Assembly: GCF_004765815.2 (NCBI RefSeq)
Contig: NZ_SBIS02000013.1
Location: 1 to 64,000, forward strand
Length of the DNA: 64,000 bases
Reading direction: 5' to 3'
Source: Halorussus salinus
Lineage (GTDB): Archaea; Halobacteriota; Halobacteria; Halobacteriales; Haladaptataceae
Shown: positions 26,893 through 35,688 of the stretch, piece after piece
How the letters are laid out: the number at the start of each line of letters is the position of its first letter
Position numbering within the stretch: the stretch's first letter is position 1
Position numbers and translations under genes: made by a program
Notes under the pieces: model-generated
The model's database searches: none
Told to the model about the DNA's origin: nothing
The model's input: only the letters and a program-made list of their open reading frames with translations

Positions 26893-28416
26893 TTAATCAT
26901 TCGTCGAGACCTCCGGAATGGGTGTTGGTGCAGGTTCATCTGGATTCGAATTTGATTGTTGTTTATTTAAAATTGCGTTACACTCGGTTTCCAAGTATTC
27001 TTGGACGTGAGCGATTTCGTCGGCGGTAAATTGCCCTGGGAGTACGTTCTGCTGGAGGCTTACTGCGGCGGCGACTCCGGCGGCGTCGCCGAGGACGCAG
27101 AGATTCGGGAGAACCCGAACCTCGAACCAGGCCTGACTACTAATGCTTGCGGCGTAGCCAGGCAGTAGGAGATTCTGTGGCCGGGCGGGCGTCAGACAGT
27201 CATACGGAAGGTAGACCGGATTCGCTGTGGGTTCGAGTTCAGTTCCATCCGACTTGAGGTCCTTTGTATATCCATTATTGTCGAGCCAGTAATACGCAAG
27301 GCCGATACGAGTATCATAGAAGCGGGCGTCTGCACCGCTGTCCGGTCCGACGCCTGCGTTCTCAACTGCATCTCGACCGACCGCAAACTGACCCTGTCCA
27401 GTCGTCGCGTGAATAGTTTCCCGGATATACAATGTTTCCCCGGTACGGGGTGTCCCATCGTCGCGGCGCACGAGTGTTACGTCGTCGAATCCGGGGAAAC
27501 TCTGGAGTGCATCGATGAACGCCTCCGAGTCAATTGCCTGTTGTCCCCGACGCAGCGCCTCGCTTCGACACCAGGTACTAGCAGTCTCAACTGACTCGGT
27601 ATTCGGTCGATGATACCGACCATCGACGTTGTATATGAGGAGCGTGTTGAGCCAGAAGATTCCATCGTCGTGTTCCGCTGCGTTGAACGGTTTGATTTGC
27701 ATACGCGGCGTCGTTTCTCCGAACTCTCTCATGGCCGATGCGGTCTCGACTGTCTTTGCGCCACCCCAGAACAGTCGATGCCCGCTTCGTTCGTCGACTT
27801 GTGTTCCGTACTCCTCTCCTTCCCCACTATGCTTGAGGATTGTATCCCAGTTAATGTCTTGTATCTGGAACATGAGCGTCGCGGCCATTTGGCGTGAATC
27901 GTGCGACCAGTCTTGCCGCCCGATGGTATGGGGAATTCCGGCATGACGTGCAAGCCGTCCGGATTCAGAGGCGTCGACGAATACCGCTCCCTGAATCTGC
28001 TTTGAGCGACTGTCAGATGCTCCACGCGCTCGAAGGGAGATTGCCGTTAGAAGGTCTGCATCATCAAGGTGGGTCGCCGTTATATCCCATCCATCGAGAA
28101 TATCGATATTCTTCTGTGCGGTCACGTCTTCTCGAAGGGTCTGTTGCATACGGTCGGTATTGTACGCCTGTCCCTGCGAGCGGTACCACTCACGGAACGA
28201 GCCGCCCTGAAGGAGCCAGCGTCTGCCATTGCGTTCCCAGTATCGACAGTCCCAGAAGTTCTGCCCGCCGACTCCACCAATTCCGCCCCAGCCGGGCTGA
28301 GGATTGACGAGAAGGATCCGGCCAGTATCGAGGAGTCGCGCTGCGTTTCGAGCAGCTGCGACTCCGGGCATGGTCGCCCCGTAGACTACGACCTCGTACG
28401 ATGGCGGGCCAGTCAT
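26893..28416 (-). CDS. FAD-dependent oxidoreductase (copy A)
   Basis: A 507-residue flavoprotein of the FAD_oxidored (GIDA-like Rossmann) type. The N-terminal nucleotide-binding stretch is YEVVVYGATMPGVAAARNAARLL. NPQPGWGGIGGVGGQNFWD follows near residue 45, and EGRL/SGRLAR with VFVDASESGRLARHAGIP around 160. Near the end, LLPGYAASISSQAWFEVR and LGDAAGVAAAVSL form the second FAD-contact region. Its ATG at 28416 overlaps the stop of copy B (ATGA). The frame runs on to 28608, but only in the shadow of copy B. Members often oxidise polyols or amines; the substrate is unknown. Confidence 0.82.
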   Translation of the reverse strand: MTGPPSYEVVVYGATMPGVAAARNAARLLDTGRILLVNPQPGWGGIGGVGGQNFWDCRYWERNGRRWLLQGGSFREWYRSQGQAYNTDRMQQTLREDVTAQKNIDILDGWDITATHLDDADLLTAISLRARGASDSRSKQIQGAVFVDASESGRLARHAGIPHTIGRQDWSHDSRQMAATLMFQIQDINWDTILKHSGEGEEYGTQVDERSGHRLFWGGAKTVETASAMREFGETTPRMQIKPFNAAEHDDGIFWLNTLLIYNVDGRYHRPNTESVETASTWCRSEALRRGQQAIDSEAFIDALQSFPGFDDVTLVRRDDGTPRTGETLYIRETIHATTGQGQFAVGRDAVENAGVGPDSGADARFYDTRIGLAYYWLDNNGYTKDLKSDGTELEPTANPVYLPYDCLTPARPQNLLLPGYAASISSQAWFEVRVLPNLCVLGDAAGVAAAVSLQQNVLPGQFTADEIAHVQEYLETECNAILNKQQSNSNPDEPAPTPIPEVSTND

Positions 28417-29933
28417 TCGACAACACCGTACCCCGTCTCTTTGTCGAGTACCGCATCGAACTCCTCTCGGAGTATAGTCTGGATTCGCTCGATTTGTTCG
28501 ATGGCGAAGTCGCGCGGGTCTTGCTCCTCCAGGAGACTCATGGCGGCGGCGACGCCAGCGGCATCGCCGAGAACACAGAGGTTTGGGAGGACACGCATCT
28601 CGAACCACGCTTGACTACTGATACTGGCGGCGTATCCGGGGATGAGGAGATTTGGACAGCGGTGGCTTGTGAGCGTCTCATAGGGGATATAAGCAGGATT
28701 ATCGGGAGCGAGGAATTCGGCGTCGTTCGACGATTGATCGCGGCGATAACCGTTGTTGTTCATCCAGTAGAAGCCGAGCCCGATGCGCTCGTCGTAGTGT
28801 TCGGCATCGGCGCCATCCTGTGGGTCCTGGCCAGCGTCCTGAAGATGATGTCGTTCGAGTGCGAATTGTGTATCGTCATAGTACGTATGGATGGTTTCCC
28901 GCAGATACAGCGTCTCCGCGATGGCGGGTTCGTCGTCATGGAAGACAAGTTCTGCGTCTGAAAGCCCAGGAAAGTCTTGCATTGCGGCGATGAAGCGGTC
29001 ATCTTGTAATGCTTCAAGACCTCGCTGACGGGCGCGGTCGGTGTCCCATGGTCGATGGTCGCCGTCTTCGGTCAGTATTCGGCCGCGTTCGCGGGCGTCA
29101 AATCGACCGTCGACATCGTAGATGAGGACGGCGTTGAACCAGAAGCGTTCCTCGGTGACCTCAGTTGCGTTCATTGCTTTGATTCGAAACCGCGGATGGG
29201 CGTCCTCGAATTCGGCTACGGCATCGGCGTTGTCTGCTTCATAGTGCCCACCCCAGAAGAGCCGCCGTCCGCTTCGGGGGTCGGTCCTGTGACGATACGT
29301 TTCACGTCCGTTCGCGCTTCGGCTCTGCTTGATTTCGGCCCAGTTTACGTTGTCGAGCTGGAAGAGAAGGGTTGCTGCCATCTGTCGGTCGTCAGGTCCC
29401 CAGTCTTGGCGGCCGGTTGTATATGGGATATTGGCTAGCCTGGTTAGACGGCCTGACTCAGAGGCATCGACGAACGTGGTCGCAGTTATGCTAACGCTGT
29501 CGCCCGTCGTCGTTGTATCGCCTTGCTTTCGTTTTAGCGGGGTGACGTCAACCGTCGTGATGCGGCCGGTGTTGTCGGTATGAATCGATTCGATATCCCA
29601 GAAGTCGAGGACGTATATCTGGTCAGATTCTGCAATTTCTGCTTTGAGTGTTTGTTCCATCGAGACTGGATTATAGGCTTGGCCTTCTGATTCGTACCAG
29701 CGACGGAACGACCCTCCATGCGGTGTCATCGCTAGACCATTTTTCTGCCAGTCTCGTCGGTCCCAAGCGGGGAGTCTGCCGACTCCAGCTATTCCGCCCC
29801 AACCCGGCTGGGGGTTAATGAAGAGAATCTTAGTGTCAGCGTCGAGCATCGATGCCGCATTCCGAGCAGCGGCAATGCCCGGCATCGTGGCTCCGTAGAC
29901 GAGAAGTGCGTATTCCTGTGTCGTCTCGCTCAT
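28413..29933 (-). CDS. FAD-dependent oxidoreductase (copy B)
   Basis: A 506-residue paralogue of copy A, first gene of the minus-strand run, from the ATG at 29933 (a longer frame reaches 29957). It shares YALLVYGATMPGIAAARN, NPQPGWGGIAGVG, FVDASESGRLTRLANIPY, GYAASISSQAWFEMR and LGDAAGVAAAMSL. Two related flavoproteins coded with ATGA overlap suggest a heterodimer or two sequential oxidations. No signal peptide, so it is cytoplasmic. It is divergent from the ABC importer genes, with a dyad between. Confidence 0.82.
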   Translation of the reverse strand: MSETTQEYALLVYGATMPGIAAARNAASMLDADTKILFINPQPGWGGIAGVGRLPAWDRRDWQKNGLAMTPHGGSFRRWYESEGQAYNPVSMEQTLKAEIAESDQIYVLDFWDIESIHTDNTGRITTVDVTPLKRKQGDTTTTGDSVSITATTFVDASESGRLTRLANIPYTTGRQDWGPDDRQMAATLLFQLDNVNWAEIKQSRSANGRETYRHRTDPRSGRRLFWGGHYEADNADAVAEFEDAHPRFRIKAMNATEVTEERFWFNAVLIYDVDGRFDARERGRILTEDGDHRPWDTDRARQRGLEALQDDRFIAAMQDFPGLSDAELVFHDDEPAIAETLYLRETIHTYYDDTQFALERHHLQDAGQDPQDGADAEHYDERIGLGFYWMNNNGYRRDQSSNDAEFLAPDNPAYIPYETLTSHRCPNLLIPGYAASISSQAWFEMRVLPNLCVLGDAAGVAAAMSLLEEQDPRDFAIEQIERIQTILREEFDAVLDKETGYGVVE

Positions 29934-30014
29934 TACACGCATTTGAGATGCGTCCACATATAAAACTCGGGTAATCTAATAATCCGTCCTCAATGAAGAG
30001 ACAGAATTTGGCTT

Positions 30015-30138
30015 AGCATTCATATGCTAAAGCGAGACAGGCCCATATTAGATTATAAACCCTTGCCTAATCATCATCAAAGATAATTATTAACTACTGT
30101 TCATGGACGAAGGATTTATAATGTAGTCCTCACATTTC
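30015..30138 (+). promoter_or_regulatory. Divergent promoter region with TTAGCAT dyad and TATA box
   Basis: TTAGCAT (30015-30021) and ATGCTAA (30026-30032) form a perfect 7-bp dyad with a 4-bp spacer, lying between the minus-strand oxidoreductase operon and the importer operon. TTTATAA at 30115-30121 is a good TATA box about 27 bases before the second ATG (30145) of the binding-protein gene. The dyad could bind a substrate-responsive regulator controlling both operons. Confidence 0.55.
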
Positions 30139-31674
30139 ATGTCTATGCCACAGGATGCCAACCAAGGTGGCGGTCAAGAAGAAGCAATGTGGAGCCTCGA
30201 TGAAGCAACCCGGCGGAAATTCCTCGCTTCAACTGCTCTCGCTGGCGGTATGGGGCTTGCAGGTTGTGCCTCTGGAAATCCAGCACAAGATTCGACCACG
30301 ACGACCACAACGACGACGGAATCAAGTTCTACAGACAACACCGACGAAACATCTGAAACCACCGAGAAGCCAGACTCGATTTCACTCTGGAATACGTACG
30401 GGAAAAGTGACCGTGCGAGCAGCAAATGGATCGCTGCAACCGCCGACGCATACACGTCCAAGACGGACGTTGACATCCAGATACAGGGTCACCCCGAACG
30501 GCTAACGGAGAAGGTCCTCGCTGCCTACAAGACCGGAAACGCACCTGATCTTGTCTACGATCACAAGTTCGACAAATACGTCACGCCCGGCAAAGTCGAT
30601 GAGTCACCGCTCCTCGAAATTAACGAGTACACCGAACAGTTACAGAAGGAGACATACGACATCGTCTGGCCGAAAGTGACGTTCGACGGTGACGTATTCG
30701 GCGTTCCTCAAACAGTCAACGCCCGAAACTGGTTTTACAATAAATCGCTCGTCAAGCAAGCAGGCTACGACCCCGAAACATTTGAGCCCCAGACGCTCAG
30801 CGACCTCGAACAGGCGATTAAAGACATTACGAACAACACCGATGCGAAAGGCTGGATTTGGCCTGGCGGAGCCACCGCCTACAACTGGTACTTCCCCGCC
30901 CACTTCATGCGCTCGTGGTTCGGTGTCGAAATGACCGAACCGGTCGTTAAGCTAGGCGACGGAACGAAAGGGGCCTACTCAGAACTCCGCGGGAATCACT
31001 CTGAAACAAAAATCCATGCTGGCGAAGTCGTTGACGTCAAAGTCCGAGTTACCAGTGACGAAATGAAGGCTACGGTCGGATGGATGAAGCGGATGGCCGA
31101 CCAAGGCTACGTGCCGGACAACGTGCTGACAGCTGACAACGGAGCCTGCATGACGAAAATCTTCCCAAGCAGCAAGGTCGGCCTTTACTTCTCAGGGCCG
31201 TGGGCGTATTCGCTGCTGAACAAGCACGTCAAGGATTTCGAGTGGGCCGCGTTCGGACCCGTGACGGAAGCGAAACTCGACGGTCTGAGCGGGTCGGGCT
31301 ACTTCACTGCTTCAGCCGGAAAACCGCTCATGATTATCGACAAGTCCAACAGCCCCGACTACGCAGGGCAGTTCATCCAAGAGTGGTTCTCCACGGACCG
31401 CCAGAAGAAGTTCGTTCAGGAAGTCGGCTCACTCTCTATCCGACCGGAACTCAACACGCAGGAGAACTTCGAAATCCCGCAACTTGCATCCCTTGCAGAG
31501 ATCGTCAAAGACGCGACCTACTACAGTCCACCTCAAGTCCCTGCAGACGTCGATCTGTGGAACACCGTCGGGTCAGTCGTCCAGCAAATCGTGAGCGGCT
31601 CGAAAGAACTCGATCCTGCTCTGAAGAACCTCCAGAGCGTGCTGGAAGACCGGTATGCAGAGGGGCTAAAGTAA
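30139..31674 (+). CDS. ABC sugar transporter, TAT lipoprotein substrate-binding protein
   Basis: A 511-residue extracellular solute-binding protein of the carbohydrate importer class. Twin arginines in TRRKFLAS (R25, R26) and a lipobox ending at C43 (GLAGC) mark TAT export and lipid anchoring, followed by a Thr/Ser-rich linker. The mature part has the family pattern (VDIQIQGHPERLTEKVLAAYKTG, PDLVYDHKF, FGVPQTVNARNWFYNKSLV). An ATG at 30145 is an alternative start and better placed for the TATA box. First gene of the importer operon; both permeases and the ATPase follow. Confidence 0.92.
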   Translation: MSMPQDANQGGGQEEAMWSLDEATRRKFLASTALAGGMGLAGCASGNPAQDSTTTTTTTTESSSTDNTDETSETTEKPDSISLWNTYGKSDRASSKWIAATADAYTSKTDVDIQIQGHPERLTEKVLAAYKTGNAPDLVYDHKFDKYVTPGKVDESPLLEINEYTEQLQKETYDIVWPKVTFDGDVFGVPQTVNARNWFYNKSLVKQAGYDPETFEPQTLSDLEQAIKDITNNTDAKGWIWPGGATAYNWYFPAHFMRSWFGVEMTEPVVKLGDGTKGAYSELRGNHSETKIHAGEVVDVKVRVTSDEMKATVGWMKRMADQGYVPDNVLTADNGACMTKIFPSSKVGLYFSGPWAYSLLNKHVKDFEWAAFGPVTEAKLDGLSGSGYFTASAGKPLMIIDKSNSPDYAGQFIQEWFSTDRQKKFVQEVGSLSIRPELNTQENFEIPQLASLAEIVKDATYYSPPQVPADVDLWNTVGSVVQQIVSGSKELDPALKNLQSVLEDRYAEGLK

Positions 31675-31678
31675 GCAT

Positions 31679-32704
31679 ATGGCCGGGAACACGGAATCAC
31701 AGCCGTCACAGTCGCTCGGAAGCCGATTTGAGAAATGGAGTATCCAATTTGGGCGGTACAGTAAGCTCGAAACGGCAGCTGCATACATCATGTTGCTGCC
31801 AGACATTCTCATCTTCTCGGCATTCGTGTTCCTGCCGGTCGTGTACGCCTTCTGGCTCTCGTTCCACGAGGCGTACTTCTTCTCGAGCCAGTTCCAGTGG
31901 GTCGGACTCGCACACTACAACGACATTCTCTTCCACCCGCTCGCAGAAGCGGCAGGAATCGTCGTCGAGGAGGGGCCAGTCGCGGCCTACGAGTTCCTCA
32001 CCGACCCGCTCAGGCATCCGTTCTTAGCATCACTGAAGAACAACGTCTACTTCGGTCTGCTTTCGATTCCGGGTAGCGTCATCGCCGGACTCGGACTCGC
32101 ACTCCTCGTGAACACCCAACTCAAGGGAATCAAATACATCCGGACGGTGTACTTCCTCCCGGTCGTCACGAGTATGATCGTAGTCGCGTTAGTGTTCAAC
32201 TTCATCTACAACCCGACCTACGGGTTACTGAACTGGCTCCTAACGACGACAGGCATCCTTAACGACGGGGTCATCTGGTTGGCTGACTACCCAATTTTAG
32301 CCATCGTTGCAATGACCATCTGGAAAGGCGCTGGCTACAACATGCTCCTGTACCTCGCGGCATTACAGGGGCTTCCAACAGAGGTCTATAAGGCTGCGCG
32401 CATTGACGGCGCAGGCCGAATTGCTCGGTTCAAGAATATCACGTGGCCGCTGTTGAAACCGACGACGCTGTTTATCGTCGTGATGACGACGATCGGGTCG
32501 TTCAAGGTGTTCACACAGGTGTACGTGATGACCGAAGGCGGGCCAGGATTCAAATCGACCGTTGCGGTCTACTACATCTACGAAAAGGCCTTCGGCGAGT
32601 ACCTGATGGGTGAAGCGTCCGCAATGTCGTTCGTCCTGTTCGGCATCATCTTCGTTGTCACAGTGATCAACATGCGCTATCTGAACACCGACGTGGAGTA
32701 CTAA
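31679..32704 (+). CDS. ABC sugar transporter permease (MalF/UgpA type)
   Basis: A 341-residue permease with six or so membrane segments (for example AAYIMLLPDILIFSAFVFL, TVYFLPVVTSMIVVALVFNF). The EAA loop that contacts the ATPase is EVYKAARIDGAGRIARF (near residue 240). It starts four bases after the binding-protein stop. It carries a charged 40-residue cytoplasmic N-terminus. With the next gene it forms the membrane channel. Confidence 0.92.
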   Translation: MAGNTESQPSQSLGSRFEKWSIQFGRYSKLETAAAYIMLLPDILIFSAFVFLPVVYAFWLSFHEAYFFSSQFQWVGLAHYNDILFHPLAEAAGIVVEEGPVAAYEFLTDPLRHPFLASLKNNVYFGLLSIPGSVIAGLGLALLVNTQLKGIKYIRTVYFLPVVTSMIVVALVFNFIYNPTYGLLNWLLTTTGILNDGVIWLADYPILAIVAMTIWKGAGYNMLLYLAALQGLPTEVYKAARIDGAGRIARFKNITWPLLKPTTLFIVVMTTIGSFKVFTQVYVMTEGGPGFKSTVAVYYIYEKAFGEYLMGEASAMSFVLFGIIFVVTVINMRYLNTDVEY

Positions 32705-32706
32705 CA

Positions 32707-33591
32707 ATGAGCCTCAAAACCAATCCCACCGATCGCATCCAGCGAGTTAAACAACGGTTCGACAATGAGACGATAGGTCGTACCGTTCACATTCTCGCTC
32801 TCGCAGTTGTCGCAACGATCATGATCGGACCGTTCCTGTACATGTTCGCCGTCTCGCTGATGAAACCAGGAACGGTCCAGCAACTCCCACCCAAGTTCAT
32901 CCCCTCAAATCCAGTCAAATGGGGACTCCACAACTATGAGCGAGTGCTCACGAACTTCAACTTCACGCGATTCCTACTGAACTCGCTTCTCGTCACCAGC
33001 ATCGTCACCGTGTTCAACCTGTTCTTCGACACCCTCGCAGGCTACGTCTTCGCGAAGCTAGAGTTCCCCGGCCGGAAGGTGCTGTTCATGACGATTCTTG
33101 CGACATTAATGATCCCGAGCCAGATCACCATCGTTCCATTGTACATCCTGATGGACGCACTCGGGTTCATCAACACGTATATTGGGCTAACAGTGCCGTT
33201 CGCGGCGAGCGCGTTCGGCATCTTCCTCATGAAGCAGTTCATCGAGACGATTCCATCGGATCTGGAACGTGCAGCGATGGTCGATGGCTGCTCTCGCTTC
33301 GAGGTGTTCTACAAGGTCATCGTCCCGTTGAGCAAGCCCGCAATGGCAACGCTCGGCATTTTCACGTTCATCGGGACGTGGAACTCATTCCTGTGGCCGT
33401 TGCTCATCGCCCAGGATCAGTCGATGTACACCCTCGAAGTCGCACTCGCGCAGTTCCAGGGCCGGTTCGAGCAGGACTTAACCGCACTCATGACCGGCAT
33501 GACGCTCACATCAATCCCGGTCATCATCCTGTTCGTATCGCTACAGAAGTACTACGTTCAAGGCATCAAACTCAGCGGCATCAAAGCATAA
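32707..33591 (+). CDS. ABC sugar transporter permease (MalG/UgpE type)
   Basis: A 294-residue second permease with about six membrane segments (HILALAVVATIMIGPFLYMF, SIVTVFNLFFDTLAGYVF and others). The EAA loop is SDLERAAMVDGCSRFEVFYK near residue 185. It starts two bases after the first permease stop, consistent with strict co-expression of the two subunits. Confidence 0.92.
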   Translation: MSLKTNPTDRIQRVKQRFDNETIGRTVHILALAVVATIMIGPFLYMFAVSLMKPGTVQQLPPKFIPSNPVKWGLHNYERVLTNFNFTRFLLNSLLVTSIVTVFNLFFDTLAGYVFAKLEFPGRKVLFMTILATLMIPSQITIVPLYILMDALGFINTYIGLTVPFAASAFGIFLMKQFIETIPSDLERAAMVDGCSRFEVFYKVIVPLSKPAMATLGIFTFIGTWNSFLWPLLIAQDQSMYTLEVALAQFQGRFEQDLTALMTGMTLTSIPVIILFVSLQKYYVQGIKLSGIKA

Positions 33592-33592
33592 C

Positions 33593-34717
33593 ATGGCATC
33601 AGTAACACTCGACAACATCACCCACCGATACTACGAGGATAATGGCGATGCGACAGTCGCAGTCGATGATATAGCACTCGAAATCGAGGACGGAGAATTC
33701 GTCGTGTTCGTCGGCCCGTCCGGATGCGGGAAGACGACGACTCTTGAAACGATTGCTGGGCTGTTACAGCCATCAGAGGGGACCGTCCGGTTCGGCGACC
33801 GAGACGTTACGCCGGACCCTGCTCGCAAGCGTGACATCGCGATGGTGTTCCAGTCGTACGCACTGTATCCCCACATGACCGTCAAGGAAAACATGGCGTT
33901 CCCATTGAAACAGCGACAGGGAATTACAGGCGAACCAGCTGCCCAAAAGGTCACGGAAGCGGCCGAGATGATGGGTATCGACGACTTGCTAGACCGTATG
34001 CCCAGTGATCTCTCGGGCGGCCAAAAACAGCGCGTCGCACTGGGCCGCGCAATCGTCCGAGACCCTGACGTCTTCTTGATGGACGAGCCACTCTCAAATC
34101 TTGACGCAAAGCTCCGACGGCAGATGCGAATCGAATTGCAGGAACTCCACTCCGAACTCGGCACGACCACGATCTACGTCACCCACAACCAGGAGGAAGC
34201 GATGACGATGTCTGACCGCATCGTCATCATGAACCGTGGCGAAATCCAGCAGGTCGGGCGTCCGCAGGAAATCTACGACGACCCAGCGAACCGGTTCGTA
34301 GCTGAATTCATCGGGGAACCATCGATGAATTTCCTTGATGGCCACGTCGGTGCAGATGGCGAAACAATCCAGCTTCACAACACCACAATCACCGTCGCTG
34401 GACTTACGGGCGCGAGCGACGCTGCTGTTGCAGTCGGAATCCGGCCCGAAGAAGTTGAGCTTGTCAGCGACGGCGGCGACCTCACAGGTGAGATTCGCCT
34501 GATAGAGCCGATGGGGTCACACTTCGAAGTACAAGTAGAGGTCGGAGCTGGGACGTCGGTGACCGCGATGGTCGATACGGAGACGAATCTTCGGACTGGC
34601 GACGAAGTCGACATCGTGATGAACGAGTCAGCGGTCCACGTGTTCGATGCTCGCAGTGGTGAAGCATATGACGTTGATCGCGGCCCTGATTCGGAGGTGG
34701 CTCAGACTGGACAATGA
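33593..34717 (+). CDS. ABC sugar transporter ATPase (MalK/UgpC/MsmX type)
   Basis: A 374-residue ATPase. Walker A GPSGCGKTT is at 41-49, the Q loop in VFQSYALYPHM, the signature LSGGQKQRVALGRA near 136, Walker B VFLMDEPLSNLDAKLR near 155, and the switch His in VTHNQEEA. The C-terminal third is the TOBE-type regulatory domain (PEEVELVSDGGDLTGEIRL), typical of the CUT1 sugar importers. It starts one base after the permease stop; its own stop overlaps the next gene (ATGA). Confidence 0.93.
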   Translation: MASVTLDNITHRYYEDNGDATVAVDDIALEIEDGEFVVFVGPSGCGKTTTLETIAGLLQPSEGTVRFGDRDVTPDPARKRDIAMVFQSYALYPHMTVKENMAFPLKQRQGITGEPAAQKVTEAAEMMGIDDLLDRMPSDLSGGQKQRVALGRAIVRDPDVFLMDEPLSNLDAKLRRQMRIELQELHSELGTTTIYVTHNQEEAMTMSDRIVIMNRGEIQQVGRPQEIYDDPANRFVAEFIGEPSMNFLDGHVGADGETIQLHNTTITVAGLTGASDAAVAVGIRPEEVELVSDGGDLTGEIRLIEPMGSHFEVQVEVGAGTSVTAMVDTETNLRTGDEVDIVMNESAVHVFDARSGEAYDVDRGPDSEVAQTGQ

Positions 34718-35244
34718 CCTCGATTCAGTATTACCAGCAGTTGTCGACTGACGACACGGGTGACCCGTGCTTCCTCCACGGCACACCCGTCGGAGGAGAG
34801 GTATACGGCCGCTTGAGTCAAGCCGGAGAGACGGGCATAGAGTGGGTGACCTACTCCGCGGAGGTCCTTGACCGTGTTGTCCCCGACCACGAGTTCAGTC
34901 GCCCCGGTCGGCTTGATTTCACTCAGCTATCCGCCGATCAACGCCGGGTGTTGCAGAACGCCGCCACACAACGCGATTGGCGAGAACTCGCTGTCGACCT
35001 CCATGTAAAGACGCCGTTGACGAACCGAGAAGCGGACGTGTATGTCCTTCGGCAGTGGTTCGCATTGAACCGCCGTGAAATCGCAGACCAACTCGACATC
35101 TCACCGAATACCGTCGATAATCATGTCCAGCGCGTCAAAGAGATTGACGGCGAGATGATCGAGTTAGTGTCGAACACAATCCAGTACTTCGATATCGCGG
35201 AGGAGGTCGCTGCCGAGGTTTCGCAGGTCGAACTTACAGACTGA
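34714..35244 (+). CDS. Helix-turn-helix protein, likely cluster regulator
   Basis: A 176-residue protein co-translated with the importer ATPase. Residues 105-145 form a LuxR/sigma-70-region-4-like helix-turn-helix: LTNREADVYVLRQWFALNRR, then EIADQLDISPNTVDNHVQRV. The N-terminal 100 residues are unrecognised and could sense a ligand or bind a partner. A regulator at the end of a transporter operon probably controls the cluster, perhaps through the TTAGCAT dyad; that link is a guess. Confidence 0.7.
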   Translation: MTSIQYYQQLSTDDTGDPCFLHGTPVGGEVYGRLSQAGETGIEWVTYSAEVLDRVVPDHEFSRPGRLDFTQLSADQRRVLQNAATQRDWRELAVDLHVKTPLTNREADVYVLRQWFALNRREIADQLDISPNTVDNHVQRVKEIDGEMIELVSNTIQYFDIAEEVAAEVSQVELTD

Positions 35245-35304
35245 AACGTACGCTACCACCAGTTTGCGTGGCTGGTAACATGGCCACGTCCCTTCCCTAC
35301 ACCC

Positions 35305-35688
35305 ATGCAGGCAATCGAGACAACCGACGCACCAGCCAGTATCGGGCCCTTCTCACAGGGCATCATCGACGGCGACCGAATCTTCGTCTCCGGCCAGGGT
35401 CCAGTAGACCCAGAAACCGGCGAGGTCATCGACGGTGGGATTCGAGAGCAGACCGACCGGACAATGGAGAACATCGCAGCGGTTCTCGAAGCCGGAGGTG
35501 CCTCCCTTGACGATCTCGTCAAAACAACAGTATTCGTTCAGGACATGGCTGACTATACCGAGATTAACGAGGTGTACGCCACGCACGTGACGGAGCCGTA
35601 TCCCGCGCGAAGCGCAGTGCAGGTCGTCGACCTGCCAGTCGATATCGGGGTTGAAATCGAAGCCGTAGCGACGCTCGGGGGTGACTGA
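35305..35688 (+). CDS. RidA family enamine/imine deaminase
   Basis: A 127-residue RidA (YjgF/UK114) protein, full length. Family marks are ASIGPFSQGIIDGDRIFVSGQ, TMENIAAVLEAGGASLDDLV, the Tyr near the entrance and the Arg in YPARSAVQV that binds the substrate carboxylate. RidA proteins hydrolyse enamine and imine products released by PLP ammonia-lyases, and a SelA-like PLP enzyme is coded 1.3 kb further on. Its stop overlaps the next start (TGATG). Confidence 0.92.
   Translation: MQAIETTDAPASIGPFSQGIIDGDRIFVSGQGPVDPETGEVIDGGIREQTDRTMENIAAVLEAGGASLDDLVKTTVFVQDMADYTEINEVYATHVTEPYPARSAVQVVDLPVDIGVEIEAVATLGGD

Noticed and set aside
31200-32027. 275-codon frame overlapping the binding-protein and first permease genes
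   Set aside because: It is rich in Arg and Ser, runs across two well-supported genes in another frame, and has no motif.
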